NCBI RefSeq assembly: GCF_028736235.1
Contig: NZ_CP117884.1
Span: 1,054,001-1,118,000 of the forward strand
Origin: Lacticaseibacillus pabuli
Lineage (GTDB): Bacteria; Bacillota; Bacilli; Lactobacillales; Lactobacillaceae
Length of the DNA: 64,000 nucleotides
Direction: 5' to 3'
Under the pieces are notes generated by a model that was given only the letters and a program-made list of their open reading frames with translations, ran no database searches and was not told the DNA's origin. The first letter of the stretch is position 1. Each line of letters starts with the position of its first letter. Positions 60,337 to 64,000 of the stretch are shown piece by piece. The position numbers and the translations under genes were made by a program.

Positions 60337-60347
60337 GAGGTAGTGCA

Positions 60348-60764
60348 ATGGGTTTAATCATGGCTAAGACTGAGTATTTGGCACTGCATAATAGTAACAA
60401 AACTTACGCGGGCGTATGGCTGAATAACTGGTTTTACCCGTTTGGCTCTGGCATTTATTATTTACTGCCAGGTACTGAGGAAGATACGGATAATGAGGGC
60501 CATCCCATCAAGCTCTCAAGGCAAAAGAGACCTTTGTCAGTGCAAGGAGTAAGCTTGGCGGCTTTGAAAAATGTGACTCACCAAGATTGCGTGCTCTACT
60601 GTCCAGTTGCAGAGTTTGTGATGCCGGCGAATGGTGCCGCTTTAGGGGCGGAGATTCAAGACGACCACCACTACATGTGGATTAATCTTGGTGCGGTTCC
60701 GCCTCAATCTCGACTAGCACTGCCATTAGCAAATGGGACCACAACGTATATCCAGTTTTCGTAA
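60348..60764 (+). CDS. Fibre-associated protein, paralogue A
   Basis: 138 residues. A YAGVWLNNWFYPFGSGIYYLLPG motif lies near residues 21-43; it is shared with the gene at 60843. The rest is beta-rich (YCPVAEFVMPANGAALGAEI, HHYMWINLGAVPPQSRLALP). No known family. Position after the fibre and paralogy suggest a receptor-contact accessory. AGGAGGT precedes ATG. Confidence 0.75.
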   Translation: MGLIMAKTEYLALHNSNKTYAGVWLNNWFYPFGSGIYYLLPGTEEDTDNEGHPIKLSRQKRPLSVQGVSLAALKNVTHQDCVLYCPVAEFVMPANGAALGAEIQDDHHYMWINLGAVPPQSRLALPLANGTTTYIQFS

Positions 60765-60777
60765 GGAGGATGCTCCA

Positions 60778-60858
60778 ATGAATGTTATTTCTTCGGGGGG
60801 GGGCTGCTCCTCCCTAAGTAGTTATGCTATGGAGGTGAAACAATGCCTCTATATTTAA
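60778..60858 (+). CDS. 26-residue open frame with G9 tract
   Basis: ATG 60778 has a strong ribosome site (AAGGAGG) but stops after 26 codons, inside the start of the next gene. A run of nine G is at codons 6-9. It could be a broken remnant of another member of the neighbouring paralogous family or a translated leader. Changing the G count by one in either direction gives early stops too. Confidence 0.4.
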   Translation: MNVISSGGGCSSLSSYAMEVKQCLYI

Positions 60859-61253
60859 GTGGTAAAAGGTATGGCGTATTATACAAAGACGGTACGCGAT
60901 ACAGCGGAATTTGGCTTAACGAAGTGTACTATCCGCTGGGCTCGGGCTACTTTTTTGCTCTGCCCGTTGATGGGGAGGACGGCTATTACTTATCCACCCA
61001 CCAAGAAGAACGAAAATATTTACCCGTTCCCGAGCAAGGCGTTTCAAGAACTTTATTTGTTGGTCCTGCCAAACAAAGCTTCCTTCTTTTTTGTCCAGAT
61101 ACTGAGTTTACCCAACCAGCTGACCCAAATGTTGGTGGACTTTATAGCCTGAATCATCATTACTTAATTGTGGCGACGTCAGGCATTTACAACGGTGATA
61201 CGGACTTTAAGATGGTGGACGGGTCAACAAGAACATTTACGATGGTACCTTAA
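60843..61253 (+). CDS. Fibre-associated protein, paralogue B
   Basis: 136 residues. It shares YSGIWLNEVYYPLGSGYFFALP with the gene at 60348, and similar spacing of VQGVSL / EQGVSRT, LYCPVAEF / LFCPDTEF and HHY motifs. The two thus arose by duplication and have diverged widely. GGAGGTG precedes ATG. Function unknown; near the fibre and probably exposed on the virion. Confidence 0.75.
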   Translation: MPLYLSGKRYGVLYKDGTRYSGIWLNEVYYPLGSGYFFALPVDGEDGYYLSTHQEERKYLPVPEQGVSRTLFVGPAKQSFLLFCPDTEFTQPADPNVGGLYSLNHHYLIVATSGIYNGDTDFKMVDGSTRTFTMVP

Positions 61254-61282
61254 ATTTACGGAATCAATAGGAGGAATCATTT

Positions 61283-61708
61283 ATGACAGAAGTAGAAAAG
61301 TGGGCTCCGGTCTACATCACAACCACCACGCCAGCAGATGAAGCTGGCAATTTTTATATTCCGGCGCTTATCCCAGCCAACGTGACGGCATTACCCGCAC
61401 GGGTGACTGATGTTGCACCAACTGATGACCAGTTAGCGGCCAACAAGCCACTCGAATTTGACTGGCTCACCAAGACATGGGGACCAAGTGGTGAAGATCC
61501 AGTTATTAAGCAAATGGCGGCCCTGGCATCTAGTTATGCTACTCAGACACTTGCAACTAAGCAGCAACTGGCAGGTATTGGATTGCAGCTTGCTAAGGCT
61601 TTGAGTGCTGAGGATAAGCCTGCAGATGATACGACAGCAAAACCTGCAGACGGCAAGCCAGCTGACGGCACAACAACCACACCAGCAGAAAACACGGAGG
61701 CAAAATAA
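61283..61708 (+). CDS. Tail accessory protein (XkdW-like place)
   Basis: 141 residues: an N-terminal domain (about 1-75: ITTTTPADEAGNFYIPALIP, FDWLTKTWGPSGEDPVIKQM), a helix, then a Thr/Ala/Lys/Pro-rich tail with ADGKPADGTTTTP-like repeats. AATAGGAGGA precedes ATG. Likely minor tail component. Confidence 0.7.
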   Translation: MTEVEKWAPVYITTTTPADEAGNFYIPALIPANVTALPARVTDVAPTDDQLAANKPLEFDWLTKTWGPSGEDPVIKQMAALASSYATQTLATKQQLAGIGLQLAKALSAEDKPADDTTAKPADGKPADGTTTTPAENTEAK

Positions 61709-61848
61709 TGGATAGCTTTGTAGAATATTACCCTGACATTTACTCACATGATGACCTGCAGACATTTGCGGATGCTGGCCTTATTAGCCAGAAGGTCGTA
61801 GACGCACGTTTTGCAGAGGTCGAAGCAGCCAAGACGGCTCAGGCCTAG
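61708..61848 (+). CDS. XkdX-like small tail protein
   Basis: 46 residues from ATG 61708, with ACGGAGG 7 bases upstream. Resembles XkdX, a short protein regularly found between fibre and holin genes in PBSX-type phages (VEYYPDIYSHDDLQTFADAG, LISQKVVDARFAEV). Function unknown. Confidence 0.78.
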   Translation: MDSFVEYYPDIYSHDDLQTFADAGLISQKVVDARFAEVEAAKTAQA

Positions 61849-61851
61849 CCA

Positions 61852-62289
61852 ATGCGCGAGCTACGTCGACTAGTAAGAAAGCTGAGAGTTAATCACTCAT
61901 GGATTTTCATCGGGCTTGAGACGCTCATCGTCGGCATGTACTTTGTGGCTTGCCGGGACTCAGTTGTTGGCTATACTGCTGGACATATCTCAGTCGGTGG
62001 ACTGGATGACTGGTTTCCAGCGGTTGTCTGGATTCTGCTAGGCGGCTTTGTAGTCATAAATAATTTGTTTGACGTGTGGCCTGATCGTAACCGCATAGCT
62101 GCCATTGCGATGATGGGGCTGTGGGGCTTTTATTTTGGCATGATGCTTGCCCGCGACCTCAACGACCCGCACCCGCCGGTTGTCGGTCTCGCCACAATCT
62201 TCTACGGCATCATCATGCTGCGGATTCTGGTGCTTTTACTATTTGATGACACTCATGCACACAAGCACCGGCGGAAAGGGGGCCACTAG
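61852..62289 (+). CDS. Polytopic phage membrane protein
   Basis: 145 residues with about four membrane helices (near 17-35, 55-72, 80-97, 108-130) and a basic His/Lys-rich end (DDTHAHKHRRKGGH). It precedes the coiled-coil and holin genes and may take part in lysis. The ribosome site is weak. Confidence 0.72.
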   Translation: MRELRRLVRKLRVNHSWIFIGLETLIVGMYFVACRDSVVGYTAGHISVGGLDDWFPAVVWILLGGFVVINNLFDVWPDRNRIAAIAMMGLWGFYFGMMLARDLNDPHPPVVGLATIFYGIIMLRILVLLLFDDTHAHKHRRKGGH

Positions 62290-62600
62290 TGAGCACAATT
62301 TTACTACCCGGCCTTATCTCCGGAATTGTGGCCGTCATAGTGGCCATTGTCACCTCTAGAACGAACATTAAAACGGCTGACAAGAGTAATACGGCAAGTA
62401 CCGAGGGCATCTATGCTCAGGAGTTGCCAGAACTGCTAGAGCAAATTCGGCGGCTGAATGATGAGCGCACTAAACTTTCTCAGCAACAAATTGAGTCAGA
62501 CCGTGTCATTGCCGAGCTCAGGGGACAAGTGAGAAAGCTCTCCGCACAGCTCACAGAACTGAACCAACGACTAAAGGAAGGCGAAAAGAATGAAGATTAA
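62289..62600 (+). CDS. Membrane-anchored coiled-coil protein of the lysis region
   Basis: 103 residues, start GTG 62289 overlapping the preceding stop. One N-terminal helix (about 4-22, ILLPGLISGIVAVIVAIVTS), then a coiled coil (about 42-98). Similar small proteins with spanin- or antiholin-like layouts occur beside holins in lactobacillar phages. Role inferred from position only. Confidence 0.72.
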   Translation: MSTILLPGLISGIVAVIVAIVTSRTNIKTADKSNTASTEGIYAQELPELLEQIRRLNDERTKLSQQQIESDRVIAELRGQVRKLSAQLTELNQRLKEGEKNED

Positions 62601-63054
62601 TTGGACGCCGCGTTTGAAGAGCGCGAAGTTTTGGGTATCGATGGTACCGCTTGTTCTGCTACTTGCTCAACAAGTTGCGGCCATCTTTGGCTATAAGCTT
62701 GAGATTGAAGGCCTAAACAACCAGCTGACATCTGTCATCACAACTGTATTTGCCATCCTGGCAGGGGTCGGCATTGTGACTGACCCTACTACGCCAGGAT
62801 TGAGCGACAGCCGGCAAGCAATGAGCTATGGTTCTATTGTGCAGTCTGAAAGCTCCAAGGAAAACGAGCAGCTGCGTCAACGTTTGGCAAAGATTGAGGC
62901 ACTGAGTGATGCTAAGTCACTCGACGCTGAGACCAAGACAGCCGACGTACAGCCTCAGCCTACACAACCGACAGTTGTCCAGGCACAAGATGCTACGCAG
63001 GTTGCTACCACACCGACGGAAGCAGGTGGTCAAGATGAGCTCCACAAGGCTTAA
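62590..63054 (+). CDS. Phage holin, phiLC3 family
   Basis: 154 residues. MKINWTPRLKSAKFWVSMVP and AILAGVGIVTDPTTPGLSDS are family marks; two membrane helices (about 14-33 and 47-67). The C-terminal 70 residues are an unusually long Gln/Thr/Pro-rich cytoplasmic tail for this family, whose members are often under 100 residues. Forms membrane holes that release the lysin. Overlaps the lysin gene by 20 bases. Confidence 0.9.
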   Translation: MKINWTPRLKSAKFWVSMVPLVLLLAQQVAAIFGYKLEIEGLNNQLTSVITTVFAILAGVGIVTDPTTPGLSDSRQAMSYGSIVQSESSKENEQLRQRLAKIEALSDAKSLDAETKTADVQPQPTQPTVVQAQDATQVATTPTEAGGQDELHKA

Positions 63055-64000
63055 TTTTATTGACATTGCCAGCTACCAGCTTGGCATGAATGCAGGCTCC
63101 ATCAGTGCTGACGCGGTCATCGTGAAGGCAACTGAGGGCACTAGCTACGTCAATCCTGGCTTCGCTAAGCACCCTCAGCAGGTGCTGGCAGCGGGCAAGG
63201 GTTTAGGCTTGTACCACTTTGCTCGGCAAGGTACATCTTGGCAAGCAGAGGCTGACCATTTTCTCGCAGTCGTAAAGCCATACCTGGGCAAGGCCACACT
63301 GTGGCTCGACTGGGAGGCTGGTGCTGTTAAAAATGGCACGGCATGGGCAAAAAACTGGCTGGACTATGTATATAGGAAGACCGGTGTTCGTCCTGGCATC
63401 TACATGGGTCTTGCTGACGAGAACGCATACGGTTGGAGCGCGGTTGCGGCTGCTGGTTACCCGCTCTGGGTAGCACAGTACAACAACTACAACAGCGTGT
63501 GGGGCTTTGCTCCCCGTTCCATCTATGGCCATGTGGCTCACAAGTGGCAGTGGACAGCCTTCCAGTACACGTCTTCTGGTCGCTTGAGCGGCTGGGCTGC
63601 CAATCTGGATCTAGACGTCTACTACGGCTCACGTACTGACTGGGATAAGATGGCCGGTGCGAAGTCAGTCACAACAAAGGGGGTGGCAGGATTGCCACAA
63701 GCAAAACTATACGAGAGCAGGCTCGCAGGCCTGGTGTATGCCCGTGTCAAGACGCAGGTGTATAGCACAAGTAAGCTCGACAAGGCTTCTATCATCAAAG
63801 GTAAGTACCTGGAGGCTGGTGTGACCTACAAGGCCTTTGCCCGCGATGGCTCTGTATGGAACCTCGGCGGGGACCAGTGGGTCGGTGGTCCAAACGTCAT
63901 CGCATTTGAGAACCCGCTGACACTCAAGGGTGCCAACATTCGTGGTGCGATTGTGCACACTGGTGCGTCCGTACCTGTATATGCAGAGGACGGTAGCTCA
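63035..64000 (+). CDS. GH25 endolysin (3' end outside the window)
   Basis: Open from ATG 63035 to the window end (322 codons), so incomplete. Residues 1-200 form a GH25 (Lyc) muramidase: FIDIASYQ with Asp10, and LWLDWE with Asp92 and Glu94 as the likely catalytic residues. From about 225 on, SH3-like wall-binding repeats appear (VYARVKTQVYSTSKLDKASI, YKAFARDGSVWNLGGDQWVG), and a second one seems to be starting at the edge. No signal peptide, so release depends on the holin. Confidence 0.92.
   Translation, partial: MSSTRLNFIDIASYQLGMNAGSISADAVIVKATEGTSYVNPGFAKHPQQVLAAGKGLGLYHFARQGTSWQAEADHFLAVVKPYLGKATLWLDWEAGAVKNGTAWAKNWLDYVYRKTGVRPGIYMGLADENAYGWSAVAAAGYPLWVAQYNNYNSVWGFAPRSIYGHVAHKWQWTAFQYTSSGRLSGWAANLDLDVYYGSRTDWDKMAGAKSVTTKGVAGLPQAKLYESRLAGLVYARVKTQVYSTSKLDKASIIKGKYLEAGVTYKAFARDGSVWNLGGDQWVGGPNVIAFENPLTLKGANIRGAIVHTGASVPVYAEDGSS

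Larger units (their letters stand above)
23395..64000. mobile_element. Prophage (PBSX-like myovirus), left end complete, right end beyond the window
   Basis: The left boundary is the 3' end of tRNA-Arg, with the integrase gene 208 bases inside and reading toward the tRNA. The order integrase, lysogeny, early/replication, late regulator, packaging, head, sheath and tube, baseplate, fibre, holin, lysin is that of a complete temperate phage. The contractile tail is shown by the sheath gene. attR and the lysin's end lie outside the window. No disrupted structural gene was seen. Confidence 0.95.

Noticed and set aside
60778..61253. Simple phase-variable fusion of the G9 frame with paralogue B
   Set aside because: With 8 or 10 G the frame meets stops within a few codons, so one-base slippage does not join the two.

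Overview
The window comes from a chromosome of the Lactobacillaceae. The gene order and proteins (pheST, mltG, udk, greA, liaFSR, yfhO, pbp2b, rhomboid/yqgQ/glk, miaA, glnRA, an LCP protein and the dairy-type X-prolyl dipeptidase pepX) are typical of lactobacilli. By eye the G+C content is around one half, which points to one of the GC-richer clades (for example relatives of Lacticaseibacillus). The species cannot be fixed from the sequence alone.

Positions 1-23394 are ordinary chromosome. They hold translation (pheS, pheT, miaA, tRNA-Arg), cell-envelope growth and stress (mltG, LiaFSR, YfhO, a class B penicillin-binding protein, an LCP ligase), glucose and nitrogen metabolism (glk, glnR-glnA with a clear GlnR box and promoter) and peptide use (pepX). 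The longest non-coding stretch here (15893-16409) carries three tandem 130-bp units that end in a 94-bp palindrome.

Positions 23395-64000 are a prophage integrated at the 3' end of a tRNA-Arg(UCU) gene. It is cut off by the window end inside its endolysin. Layout: leftward lysogeny module (integrase, SAP-domain protein, ImmA-like peptidase, CI-like repressor); operator region with three TTTTACGA sites; rightward early genes (Cro-like, Rha antirepressor, DUF1351, ERF recombinase, HNH nuclease, replisome organiser, DnaC-like loader, SSB and a damaged second SSB, many small proteins); an ArpU-type late regulator; a 550-600 nt non-coding, highly structured region; a small AT-rich moron; then packaging, head, contractile-tail (sheath, tube, baseplate, all PBSX/Xkd-like), fibre, holin and GH25 lysin genes. 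It is therefore a PBSX-like myovirus prophage that looks intact as far as it is visible.

The most interesting signals are: (1) a textbook -1 frameshift signal at the end of the major capsid gene (CCCAAAA, 5-nt spacer, GC-rich stem-loop), predicted to add 21 residues; (2) the structured non-coding region at 37800-38338 with its own terminator, a candidate giant phage RNA of the ROOL/GOLLD kind; (3) a MuF minor head protein with a JAB-like C-terminal domain in an AT-rich cassette followed by small genes, which resembles a phage polymorphic toxin/immunity locus; (4) a second SSB gene that has lost its first strands and reads through its acidic tip; (5) tandem paralogues and a G9 tract beside the fibre gene. 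A second, expected -1 frameshift (AAAAAAC) links the two tail-chaperone reading frames. Several genes shorter than 60 codons, supported by ribosome sites and overlaps, are listed as well.
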